Below are positions 1-11,196 of a DNA stretch of 64,000 bases, piece after piece; the first letter of the stretch is position 1; the number at the start of each line of letters is the position of its first letter. Both the position numbers and the translations under genes were made by a program. This DNA comes from Paragonimus westermani (Eukaryota; Platyhelminthes; Trematoda; Plagiorchiida; Troglotrematidae). A model generated the notes under the pieces. It had not been told where the DNA came from and did no database searches. It saw nothing but the letters and a program-made list of their open reading frames with translations. Where the stretch lies: the NCBI GenBank assembly GCA_008508345.1, contig QNGE01000898.1, positions 62,001 through 126,000 on the forward strand. Reading direction: 5' to 3'.

Positions 1-1245
1 AGAATAAGCAGACCGACTAAACTGACCGTCAGTGTTCCGTCCACCGTTTTATCTTCTGGAATTTTATCACAGGTGAGTGTGCCGTTGGTCTCGTTGATAG
101 CTTCACTGGCAGATGGTCGCCTGCGACCAGTGACACGGATCAACTTATAGAGTTCGCCGGTGTTCCCTGAAGCAGAAGCGGTCTCCTTAACTTTTCGTTA
201 ACTTTTCCAATAACGAAGCCTCACTATTAGCCTTTAGACTACGTCTCAGTTTCCTACAGATATCTCTTCTACACTTGTTATGTGAACTACCAGGAAGAAT
301 GTTTCGTCTGGTTTCTAACAACTCCAACGATTTCTCCGAGATCCAATGTCTGTTCAATTCATGCACCCCTGTGCCGCATACTACAGTATTTGCTTCCCAA
401 ATGGCCTGTGAGATTTGAGTTCAGCAGCCATTAGGATCGTCGGAGTGAAAACTACTAAGGTAGCTTTCTAAGCTGGCTTGGTACTTATGCTTTACCGATG
501 GTAAGACCAGTTTCTCAACAGCCAGTCGCTACTTAGCAAGAATAAGAACAAAAGTACAACGTATTGACGCTCTATCTAAATCCAAGTAGGTGCCCTAACA
601 AGATCGACAGTCTTGAATGGGAACATGCCACCTATAACTAACGCTCATGTGATCTAACTGAGACCAAGTCTGAGTTGAAGAAGGCGGGAGCCAAATATAG
701 CAATGAAGTACATGATGTATGAAAATGGTGCTGACCAAAAATAGTTTGTGCTCAGCGCACAGCCGCAACGATTGTCCGCCGTTATCTGAGTGACGTGATA
801 CTATCCCAAACCTGCCACCTAGACAAGGTTTGGCCTCACCTAGGTGGCCGACCTGGGTATTCATATCTAATACCAGAATGACTATCAGAACCCTGCATGG
901 AGCAAAGGAGGGCGGTCAGATCCGAGTAAAACGCTTCCGACAGTTAACAGGAATCCAGACTACTAGTGCGATTGCAGCCGTCCTGCTAATGCCTTTATCC
1001 ACTCCAACCTGACTCGCAACGTCGGGTGCAGAGTCACCTGAAGTGTATAACCAGTATCGGGCAGACAATGCGGGTGTTGTTGGTTCCAAACGTTGACTAT
1101 TGTGCTGGATTCCAGTCTCCCAGATACGAAACTCATATTTAACGAGTCTATCATTTACACGAGAGCGGCCTACTCACCTGTCGGTTTTAGAGTATGTACG
1201 TTCAAGGCATCTATATTAATTCGCATTTTAGGTCTAAGCAAGGGA
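1..1245 (-). mobile_element. RTE-type non-LTR retrotransposon, endonuclease and linker, degraded, cut by window edge
   Basis: Read on the minus strand from about 1245 downward, pieces in different frames join into the colinear plan of an RTE-clade LINE ORF. The endonuclease N terminus is near 1222-1190 (ALNVHTLKPTGE, like the family's YN(I/V)RTL start). At 1154-1080 comes SFVSGRLESSTIV, the counterpart of SETRIQD. At 864-595 are DNGGQSLRLCAEHKLFLVST, W.PPSSTQTWSQLDHMSVSYRW and DCRS, all typical of this endonuclease. Just below 595 the usual SDH catalytic triplet reads LDR. At about 430-190 is the linker (QAIWEANTVV, HWISEKSLELLETRRNI), and at 190-75 ELYKLIRVTGRRRPSASEAI. Several frameshifts and stops separate the pieces. 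The reverse transcriptase should lie left of the window. Homology is from recognised motif order; clade assignment (RTE, SR2-like) is inference. Confidence 0.82.
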
Positions 1246-4200
1246 GGAGCGAGGCCTAGAGTTGAATGCTAAGAAACAGGGCTGACCGAGTGAATGCTAC
1301 TGCGATTCGGTTTATCTGTTGCCGGACCTGTGGAGTAATTATCAGAAACGGAGGTCGTGAGCGGCCTGAGAGCTGAATTTGATAGAATAGTAAGAGATGA
1401 GTCAGCATGTGTTCGCCTAACCACCTTGCTGTATGCAACAGATATGGCGATCCGGTTTATACTGCTAGACGGCCGATGTAATGTGGAATTACTGGTGTTG
1501 TGATTAGTCACAGTTGTATGTGGGCTGAGATACTGCTAGGACACCCAGACCTAGACCGGAGAACGATAGGGTTCTCAATCGAAGCCTTCGGCTCAAAAGG
1601 CTGTAACGCAAGGCTGACGATGGGTGTACCAGAACTGGTGCATTTTTTAAAATAGAGACACCAACCTTCTTCCACCCCCGGACATGGGGGACCAGGAGAC
1701 TGTGGTTTGTCGGACATGTCTGGTATGAGTGACTCTGTCGGTGTGTTGACCACACCGTCCAGTTTAGCCCAATAGATGATCGAGATGTACAAGCCTTCAC
1801 ACCTCGTCAAGATCCGGTCTCTTCGTGACAGAGAGAATCCCACAAATAAACCAAGTATTCTGTACCGGCCTACAAAAACCTACTCGTGGTGGTTACTGGC
1901 AGGTGAATTCCATATGATAAGTCGGTTGTGTAGATAACTTTGTGCCAGCGTGAAATCGGTGAGCAACTAGAGCACCTAAGTGTGGATATGACGTTTCCGT
2001 CGCTGGTGCTAATCCAGGTGTAGCCCGGGTTATTCGCTACGATGTTGCTTCAAGAAGTGACAAGTATACCAAAATTTTTCCTGCCGGAAGTGTTTAGTAA
2101 ATTGAGGGAAACACGAGTGTGCTGTGCGTTCCACCATCATTGTTAGTGTGTACACACACCTACGTATGCGCATTTGTACATCACCGCTGTCCACCAATCA
2201 GAGAACGGCAAATCAGACGTGCTGCAGGTCTGACGGCCTTCGAAGGGTATTAAGGCATATGATCAAAATTGAGTTGTATACTTGGCTTGCTCATAAAATT
2301 GTGATTTAGGACGAGGCAATTTAATGGCCGGATGACTGACGCAGTGTGACGTACTGCGATCAGTTTTGAAGCAAAACGGTCTCCATGACTTAGTCGTTTG
2401 ACACTGTTGTCGTTCTGCTTGTGGTGTGACGTATTCCGCATTCGTGCACTCCAGCCAGTAATGTCGTACTGCAGCGTAAGTTGTTAATCGATTTTCTCAC
2501 CGTAACAATCGTTGCTTTCACCCTCCTACGCATGTAAACAACAAGACTGTGAGATAATGGCTGTGCGTGGACATATCTTTGTCGTTGTTGAGTGGACGAA
2601 TGATCTGCGTTACATCGACTACTTATCTTGTCCGGCCTTACTTATGGGACCTTTGGTCGTTTCAAGGGAGCGGTGTGGTGACCAGACGGTGGTTTAGCAC
2701 TGAATTATCGATTAACTGACAAGGAGAATTACCCTTACAAATGTAACGCGTTTCACTGTAGCGGATCAGTTTATCTGGCTATTGTATGGTCAACTGCATT
2801 TCGAACGCGGTTCATGGTGGGACTTTTTTAAATCCTGAACACACGTTAATTTTTCGTCGTTGACTATATACTGCGGGACATTAAGCCTATTCCTGTGTGA
2901 TATTTTTTGCAAACCAACATATAAATACACATGTCTGTAAGTGCCTACCAACACTATCTAACCGCTGTCCTTTGTTTTTGAATAGTTGTGTCAACACAGC
3001 AGTTAGTGCACTGTCAAATATGTCGTCTTCTGCTAAGGGAATTTGACAGTTTCAAGTATGTTGAGTTGAACCGTTTGTCTGAAGAGAAGTTGGCCACTTT
3101 CAGCATACTTTATTGCAGAATATGTTTTAATGAGAAACTACCAAATGTGATTAACCGGTCAAGTGTGTTCATATTGCACTTTGATCCTTCAGGTTATAAA
3201 GTGTAATTTTATGATTTGCCAGGTTTTCACTTTGTCTCCGTTGTTATCGCATATCGTCTGATACATACGTATCATCAGCCCTGCAAAATTACCAGGCTCC
3301 ACCGTACTGAACAGGAGTCATAAAAAAGCACGCGAAAGTACAGTGGCCGCTTTGGACCTGATTGTGGGGGTCTGGTCGTCGACTAAGGATTACCGGTCAT
3401 AATTCCATCTAACCGTGTGAGTAACAAAGCAGTCACTAAGAAAACTAAAATTTTACACCTCACTACACAACCTGAACATTATGTTGTGTAACTGTTTGGA
3501 ACGTACGTTACACAGGACGTTGTTCAATGCCGATACGACAGATTGAGCGAAAGATAAATAGGTGAACTTCGGCGAAAATCGCACTGTGGCAATACTACGA
3601 CCGATATATTAAGAACGAGCTGGAATAATCATGTGTCATATAAATATTCGGTACTTTATCAACGAATGAGGTTATACACTTCATAAACACCATCCAAAAT
3701 TTCCGTTCCCGGAAGCGTTAAATTAAAAACAATATCGAACAATCTACCATGGTCATTTTAACAGCCTGGTGAACGAGATATGTAATATTGGTTCAAATTA
3801 CCACAGTAAGCCAAGTGATATACGATACAGAGAATCCCTGTCACAACAGATAATGAGGAAAACGATCGTGTTTTTCTTCACAGTGTCTACCTGAGTAAAG
3901 CATGAACAGAACTGACATAGTACTGAAGAAAGAAACGTAAATCACACTCTCAAAAGGAATCTATTTCCATTAATCCGGAGTTATCCTAACAGGCTATCTT
4001 GCGGATAATTGGTTTTCTCGCTAGACAGTTATCGCAAATCACATAAATTATGTTACCTGGTGATTTATCTTATCTGGTAGACGATTTTGTGGCTGTATAC
4101 ACCACACAAATATATTACACTGTTCAGTTGTTGAGAATATCTGCAGCTCGTGTAATATCATAAGCGAGTGTGGGGGCAAACATCGAATGATGGATATTTG

Positions 4201-4868
4201 TTATCACGTTTTGAATTCATACTGTGATCCGTTGTCAACCAAATATGCATGAAGTGTTACATGAATGAAAAAATGTCAAAACAAACACCCCTCTAAATAT
4301 AGTAACATTTACTCGGTTTTACTGAAGGTGACACATTTACAGACAACCACGTGAAGATTCGTTTAAAAATCTGAGTAGGTTTGGAAACAAATTGTTGAAC
4401 AAAACATGACGTGTAATTGGTGAGACAAACTGTTGCGTATTTTTGGCAGGAAATTTTTACATGTTTGAAGTATTCAAAAAAAGATATTGAACGGCTGAGG
4501 TTGTGAAATTTACGTCAAAATGCACCTGTTAGCTCACATGCATATAAAGACCTTCTGTTTAACATTTTCGTCACGTATGCCGATAGAATTTATTATTTTG
4601 GTTAAATTGGATAGTATTACAGAAATTACAACTTCGTACTAATTGTCGACGTAAATTTTCTGAGAAACCTTTTAAACATGTGCAATTTAATTCTTGATTT
4701 ATTTGTATACCACAAAGTTTTTTTTCGAATTTCACGTACTTCCGCAATGAATTGCGTTTGAATTTAACGTGGGGACAATTAATTAGAAGCAAATTTCATT
4801 ATGTAATTAAGTGCCTGATGTGGTTTTATATGCCTTGGGGGAATTCCCACAGTTTCTGAACGTTAGTA
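1246..4868. other. Stretch without a supportable gene
   Basis: The longest open frame is 111 codons on the minus strand (1508-1843). It lies directly upstream of the RTE fragment and might be its 5' region, but I recognise no domain. Other frames are 60-73 codons with no convincing splice context. A 72-codon frame at 2988-3206 has an AG before it but no good donor. The only structured item seen is the near-palindrome at 3258-3278, listed separately. Confidence 0.5.
3253..3278 (-). other. PLE-terminus-like motif (CTGATGA + short stem), degraded
   Basis: On the minus strand the sequence reads CTGATGA, then TAC-GTAT-GTA (3-bp stem with 4-nt loop), then TCAGACGA. This resembles the layout CTGATGA-stem II-GAAAC found near the ends of Penelope-like elements, but the GAAAC box is changed to AGACG. 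The plus strand at 3258-3278 is also a near-perfect palindrome, which alone could explain the match. No PLE coding sequence is seen next to it. Confidence 0.25.
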
Positions 4869-5144
4869 CTACAATTCACCGACATAGTTAAACATCTTTT
4901 TTTCACTGACTAGTAACCTTACCGTGTTATCAAATGCACGTTTAAATTCGAAGCTGGAGTAATAAATTATTAAAAGATTTTTCAAACAATTAAATTCGAG
5001 CCGCTCAGTCCATTGTATTCGAAATCCGAGCTTTTCCCCCCGTAAAATTTCACTGTCGACTGGCCGCAAAACTCTGCGAAATACGGAAAGCGGGTTGTAA
5101 TAATTCCCTTTTAATCTGTAGGAGAATTTCGATGTACATTGCAC
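4869..5144 (-). mobile_element. Non-LTR reverse transcriptase fragment (RTE/L2-like), degraded
   Basis: A 91-codon open frame on the minus strand carries RVLRPVDSEILRGEKLGFR about 20 residues in. This fits the LINE pattern RLRPVxxxxLxxEQAGFR just before RT motif A. It is followed by FEFKRAFDNTVR, matching motif A (F.DFK.AFD...R). The spacing between the two blocks is shorter than usual (about 35 residues), so part of the intervening helix is lost. The motif A aspartate that binds metal (DF/DLKxAFD) reads E in FEFKRAFD, although the second D is kept. No further RT motifs (such as YADD) were found downstream. The strand matches the RTE piece at 1-1245, but the 3.6 kb between them has no recognisable sequence, so they are probably separate insertions. 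Confidence 0.6.
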
Positions 5145-8100
5145 AGTTATGACAGCTTCTTCATCCTTTCAGTCTTACTTACATCAACAAATATTCCAAC
5201 ACAAATATTGCGTAAGGAAAGTCGTCGTAGAGCTGCTCGTGTCGCTTTGACCCACTAGGATCATCAGATTTATTCGTAACTAGTTACACTGAGGCATCTT
5301 TTTCACACTTTTTTGCAATAAAACTAAGTAGAAAAATGCGCTTTTAAAACAAAAAAAATATATTTCAATGAATAACTTGTAGTCAATTTTAGTAAGTTGT
5401 CTGACATATCACCATCACCAACCGGCCTACTCACCTAAGGGCATAGTCGGACTGATAAAACATCACTTTTTTTAAGAGTAAACAGCCAGGTTCACAAAGA
5501 AGCACTTCCTGCTACTGACTGCTAGGTCAATCTGGATTTCATATATCAACTGTAATCTTCTTCATCTGCAACTCTGACGGTTATGTAATGTTAGATTTTT
5601 GTGGTTAGCACCATTACTCCATCGATTAAACAATGCATTCTTCGTCATGACAGTAATACACATCTGTGCCTTGCATGTTTGGTCCGGTTGGCAAGGATCT
5701 AGCTGATTTACCGGGCTGATTCCACCACTGATTTTACCATCTTTTAAGTTGTTTGATAGTGAAGAATGAAGTGGCAAGCTGACTTTTTGGTGGAATGAAC
5801 TGTAAATCACATATGTTGAACAGTCCTTTTTACTGAACGTATGTTTTAAAAAGCCATCTCTCAATGAAATAGGGTACTAGTTGATGAGTCGACCGTTATA
5901 AATGTATAGTTGGCTCGTAACATATCGTGATGGAAGCAAGTGATGTTTGTTTAAGTTACCTGGGATGTCTCTCTTGTCGCACTGAACTGTCCTGCAAAGG
6001 CTTCATTTTAACAAAGCGAACAGATCATCTATAACACCTTTGTCACCGACGTCCATCTTGCGCAGGATGGTCTCCAACCACGTCAACGACAAGACTGAAT
6101 CCTGGTTCGACTAACTCCAGGTTACACTAACTCATTTTGTAGGACCAACAATGAGAGGTTGAGTCCTAAATCAGAAAAAGAACTTGACCGTCCAAAATAA
6201 CGCTCTTTCACTTGAGTGGTTTCAACAACGTTTGCCCAACAAAAGTCTCCCTAAAAGCAAGTGAGAATTTCGGGCAGGAAAGTGGTTGCCTATAACGACT
6301 GGCAGAACACTATATCCATTTGGCTATTTTTGTAGACCGGACCCTCAGCCTCAGTGCGCATAAGTTCCGATGAACAGTAATCATACAAATCGGTTTCCGC
6401 GTTTTATGGCACACGTTTGGCTGCCATTCCATTAAGGTATGTGGTATGGCAGCTGCATCTCGCACGATCGCAGTTACTTTGTGTGAAACGGGAGCTGATC
6501 GTCGAACCTGACTAGACCTGATCTGACGCGTACAGTCATTAGGGTGTGAATTTGGAAGTGATCAGGAGTGTGGACCACTAACGAGTTGAAAAGCAACACA
6601 GATTTAACACATCAATAAAACGAGTTTCAGTATTTTGAGATACACCTTGAGTCTGGGAAACGGCAATCAGGGAAGAATTTCGAGGAAAGATCGACTGTGC
6701 TTTAACAATAATGGAACAAACCCACTTATTTTCGAAGATGGCAGTGCTGTTTCGTTTGGGTGGCAGAACCGAGAACTAGGCATCTCAGATGTATTCCACT
6801 TTGATTAGAAATTCATGTGATTATAACGTTGAACTCGACCACGAAACATCGCAAGTTATTTATTAACATAGCGAGTCGTGGCTTGCTTGTTGTTGTTTAA
6901 TCAGGTTTCAGTCTGCGACATCTTAATGGAATGTTCACAGTTTGTAGAATCAGAAACAAGTCCTAGTTTGTGCAGCGTATAACTCATTCATTGGAAGAGT
7001 TGGCTCGAACATGGATAGGAGCAGTCCGGATGAATAAGAAACGTGAGTCGGCAATACTTAACTTACGTGTCGTCGAAAATAACATCAACATGTTCTGTAA
7101 TCCTAACTTTTATTCTTACCAATCACAAGAAGTTCGTTAGCTGTTTTGAGCATTAGCGTCAGATTTCATGAGGCCAAGATAGCCAAACAGGTTTAACTCC
7201 CTCATTGACTTTATTATTCATGAGATTCGAACCCTCGGTATGTTGTCACACCTACTTATAACAATGAAATAATTAAAAAAACGTTGAAAGAAGTTCGTCG
7301 CCTGTTAAGCACACATGGTGACAGTACAAGTTTTGAAGTCCAGCGTTCACTTTTCCTGATAAGGCTCAACCGTTTCCAACCTTATTACAGTCGTTGAGGT
7401 TATTCATTCCAGTTTAACACCAAAGTTGCCAACCGTTTAATCACTCAACTTTTTTCATTCAGTCAACCAGTTTACTCTTCCAATACGGTTAGTTGTTCTT
7501 TTTTGGGATGCTATGTTTCTCCCCCATCACTTCAGCTGGATACTCGATTGTGTCGGGGTATAATCAATCATAACACTGAGTCTGGTATTTTGTGGGTAAA
7601 TTCACTCTATCTACCCCGACAGACACATTTCTGTTCGATTGGTGAGAAAGTCTTAGAAATGGAAACGTAGAGATTCATTTAGTGTTCCATACGAAGCAAG
7701 ACTAATTAACCGGTTATCTTACGTGTTTGTTCCTAAGGTCGATTAAAATGTTATGATCGGACGCAAGAATAAGCTTGTTCGAGAGATCTAACTTAAATAT
7801 ATATGATAATGTGCAGATTTTGTACTTTTCTTTTGTATACAACATATAATTACAAGCTGATTAAATAGGCGTGCTGTATCGTTCAAAATTACCTAAACAC
7901 GTTACGTGATTCTTAGTGGTTTCGTTTAAGTTCTGCTCGTAGATGTCAATAACACTGCTCCTACCATTGAAATGTTCTTCCAACCCTAGATGGTAATCAT
8001 TCCTTATGGTGTTGCTATTTCTGCGATCACTTAGCGAAAGATAGCAGCCGGCTGATGGTATGGTTTTCCATTCAGTAACAACATTGACTTCAATGAAACG

Positions 8101-8735
8101 GACATAAAAGCCGAATGAATTCAGAATGTACAGTGATGTTGCCCAAACCAGATAAACGGAAGTCATCAGAATAAACCGTTAATAAGTTCAAATATTGTTA
8201 ATAACGTCGTTTTTGATTGGCCGCACTGGAGATTACGGAGGCAGACATTTGGGATATCGTCACATTGCTACATAGGTTACTTTCAGTGTACGGCTGAGTA
8301 TATTGTGGGCAGACCAAAGTCCTTGAAAGCGTCAATTTGCCAGTCTCCCGTATGAATAGCAAAATCGTCCGAAGGGGACTTTTATGTGAGGTGGCTAACC
8401 GAAAACCGACTACGTTGAAACGACTGATGGAGACCTTTCGTTTCGCTACGTGCGCCAATCGATTAGTTGACAATAAACTTTGTTGTGATATGTAATGAAA
8501 ATTAAGGTCACACCCTGGGTCAACTGAATGTATGTTCACGGAGGGCTGACAGCTGGAGGCTCAGAGGGGATGATTAACTCGTTGATGCACCACTTTCTGA
8601 GGTTGCAATCACCCTGCAACTTCCTTCAAGGCGCATATGTGGAGCTCAGGTATTTTAGTCCACTCTCAACAGTCCCAAGAAGAATTCGTTTTATAATTAA
8701 TTATAATTAAAATGAGCGGCCAGTACACAACATAG
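5145..8735. other. Stretch without a supportable gene
   Basis: Open frames here (100 codons minus at 5562-5864; 101 codons minus at 7861-8166; 113 codons minus at 8198-8539) show no recognised domain or splice pattern. The right-hand part, from roughly 8200, may belong to the Ty3/gypsy element that begins at 8736, but I could not recognise reverse transcriptase or RNase H. A B-box-like sequence lies at 7222-7240. The 10-mer TTATAATTAA is duplicated in tandem at 8691-8710, just before the integrase. Confidence 0.45.
7222..7240 (-). promoter_or_regulatory. RNA polymerase III B-box-like sequence (tRNA/SINE remnant?)
   Basis: The minus strand reads GAGGGTTCGAATCTC, close to the B-box consensus GGTTCRANNCC (last base differs), with a possible 4-bp T-arm stem GAGG/TCTC. 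No A box or tRNA body is visible 30-60 bases upstream on that strand (plus 7270-7310). It may therefore be a tRNA-derived SINE scrap or chance. Confidence 0.2.
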
Positions 8736-9330
8736 ATGAAAGTCATTCTCACGGCAGAACAAGCAAGCGGAATGGGTGCACAAATCATATTGCAGGGCGT
8801 CCTAGATCGCTTTAGAGTGTTGCAGAGAGTAGTCAAGGATCCTTGCATGTGTCTTGAGGGGTGGCATTTTCCGCAGAGGTTAAAGAACTGGGGAGTTAAG
8901 CGCACCATCCACAGACGAACAAGTTGGTGGAATGGTTCAGTCTTACAACAAACGAATGAGTGGAATGTACAGGCACTAAGTATGGATATAGATTACCACA
9001 GGTATTACCCAAATACCACTCGACAAAGCGTGATGTAACACAAAGTTCACCATTTGAGGTTATATTATGGAGAGACAAGGATTCTATCGGACGTCTGTGT
9101 ATTCGCAGACAAGGAAGAACAACTGCCGGCTTGCTGACAAAATTTTCCGGAACGTCGTGTTATTAAACGGTCAGAAAACACGATATCGAAGTGAACGAAG
9201 ATATAAACTGTGACATGACACAAAAATGGAGTCCGTTGAAGATTGGAGACCAGATAAAAGTGAGAGGCCGTGGTCGACCAGAGATACAACAAGAGACACG
9301 AATTCCGTATATAAAGACATCCGGTAGCCC
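8736..9330 (+). mobile_element. Ty3/gypsy LTR-retrotransposon integrase, frameshifted remnant
   Basis: Two plus-strand frames together follow the gypsy integrase core. In the first frame (8736 to about 8906) the tail reads LEGWHFPQRLKNWGVKRT, aligning with the family pattern DQG..FEG.LF.RLC.LWGIKRT; the usual SDQG aspartate region reads KDPC. After a frame change near 8905 the second frame gives HHPQTNKLVEWF (family HPQTNGLVERF, containing the third catalytic residue E). It then gives GYRLPQVLPKYHSTKRDVTQ and SSPFEVILWRDK (family LPQVLLAYRST..TG.SPFELLYGR). There is an in-frame TGA between the latter blocks. Further on, about 9220-9330, IGDQIKVRGRGRP resembles the C-terminal GDxV region. LTRs, protease and RT were not found. 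The copy is clearly inactive. The frames at 8896-9400 on the minus strand are shadows. Confidence 0.78.
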
Positions 9331-11007
9331 TAACATCCCTTAGTAAAAATATATGCGGCAAGCACTTGTAACAATCTAGAGGGTAACTCGCTGAAACCAC
9401 TGAGACACGTGAACAGTACGACTTGCAGATAGCGTTCTTTTAGCATCCTGGCGTGCTCACTTAAACACCACCTATCAGAATATGGCGTAATTTTAAGCCT
9501 TGGTATTCTTTCCATTGTTGACCGTCTGAAACTGGAACAATCTCCTAAATGGTCATCTTTTTAGCCGTCCGACGCAGAGTCAGATATTCACAAACATTCC
9601 CAGCTTCTTCTAGTGTGTGAATTTCCTATAAATTTTTATTAATTCGGCCCTGCAGTAGATGAAATTAAAAGACAAGTGAGAACACGAGCTTCCGGGTGAA
9701 AAGATCACTGGCGCACAACTAACGCTGGCAGAAAAGAAGTGAGTTCTTCAAAGTAGGAAAGGGTGTGATAGGTGACTAAGACAAAGATGCGGTTATTGAA
9801 ACATTCATTAGAACACCCTGGTGCAGTTGTTAGATATCGTGAAAACCCACGGTGAATGGATCACGGGCAACGTGATAGACCGTGTAAGTCATCAGTTTGA
9901 GGAATCGATTCATCAAACAAGAAATAACAAGCAAAAATGTCGACCAAACGCTCACAATCAAAGCGAATTGTACAAGACGTTCAAACAAAGAATTCATCGC
10001 ACGGTGAACTGAAAGTCCGGTTGGTAGGCGCAAGCGCACGAACAGCGTGAAAATGTGCGATTCATAAAAAAAGATTCTTGTTTCATTGGACTATCTTTCG
10101 AAATTATGTGACGGGTGATCTAGTGAACCAACCGGCTAATCTGCAACCCAGACATTCTTATTTCAAACTATTTCATGTTTATGCTTATGAAAAACCATCT
10201 TGAATGACCAGTGTTTCATGAAACTTTTTACTGTTTGCTTGGTAATGTTTTATTACGTCTTTATGCAGACAGCCTTTAACGACTTCTACCACAGAAGTGT
10301 ATGCGAGTGAGGTCGAACGGTTAAATCATAACTTTTCCAGCTGTGATCATAGAATCGCCGCACGAAGTGCATATACATATGTGCGTAATTACTCCATTCT
10401 GAAGCGACACAGCTGTCGGATTACGGACAAATGATCACGTCACCTATAGTAGAACTGAATAACTTACCACTATCAGTTGAGGTATGCTGGCTGGGGTAGG
10501 TTAGCCACACGCCTTTGATTGGGTCGACGATGAGGGTACGACGGAGGATACAAGACAGATTAAAAGACCAGTTGATAGATCTTAGACTAACGACACACTT
10601 TAGAAGAAGCAAACAGATTGGCATCAGCGAGTACAGCTGACGGATTTGATTCAACCGCCAAATTCAAACGAAATGTGTTCGTTTGACCAAGGATAGGACA
10701 GACAAATTGATTGCGAGAGAAAATTGTTTGCCTAAGGATTACAGAAGGATGTTCAAGCGCAACGCTCCTTCTTGTTCAACATATCAGGCGTTTGGGACCT
10801 GTTGCTATATAGAGGTATTGAGGTATGGATGAAAAATGAAAGGATAAAGACCAGGCGCTACTCTTTCATTGAAGTATGTCCTCTTGTGGAGTACTCCTCA
10901 CAGTCCACATGGTTGAAGTAATCACTAATAGGCAAGTTAAAAGTTTAATTACTTTGTTTTAACAAATGTTGCTGGCGGGTAAAAGGGAACCTTCGTTTTC
11001 ACAAAGG
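9331..11007. other. Stretch without a supportable gene
   Basis: Short frames only (61-77 codons), none with recognised domains. The left end could hold decayed 3' sequence of the Ty3/gypsy element, but no polypurine tract plus LTR boundary (TG...CA) could be assigned. Confidence 0.45.
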
Positions 11008-11196
11008 TTGAACATCAGAATCGATCGCAGCTCTCACCTCCCATAAACTTTTCGGTCGGCCCCTTTCGAAAACATACAGTAGATGCGATGTTAGTTCTTG
11101 TTAGAGTTTGTCAGCAGTGCACATCCATTTCTGAATACCGCTCAACGAGCTAAGGATTTCAACCTGTCGAGCAGTCCTGTTGGAGGGACCATTGAT
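11008..11196 (-). repeat. Old, diverged copy of the hammerhead SINE family
   Basis: Shared landmarks with the two good copies (31993 and 61473), in the same order and orientation, are TTGAACATCA at 11008, CTTTCGAAAACA at 11063, TTAGAG..TGTCAGCAGTGCA at 11101-11121, and the TTGGAGGGACCATTGA region near 11179-11196. Between these it is strongly diverged. The hammerhead position (minus, about 11081-11120) retains GCTGAC and GAAC-like traces but no stem II. On the minus strand AGGTTGAAATCC near 11160 looks like a polymerase III B box. Calling it the same family rests on eye alignment. Confidence 0.5.

Noticed and set aside
1..72. Plus-strand open frame ending at a perfect CAG|GTGAGT donor
   Set aside because: The same bases are the linker of the minus-strand RTE element, which explains them better.
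8240..8360. CTAEYIVGR-like segment on the plus strand resembling a PLE nuclease
   Set aside because: Spacing of the cysteine and tyrosine blocks is wrong and nothing else of the domain follows.
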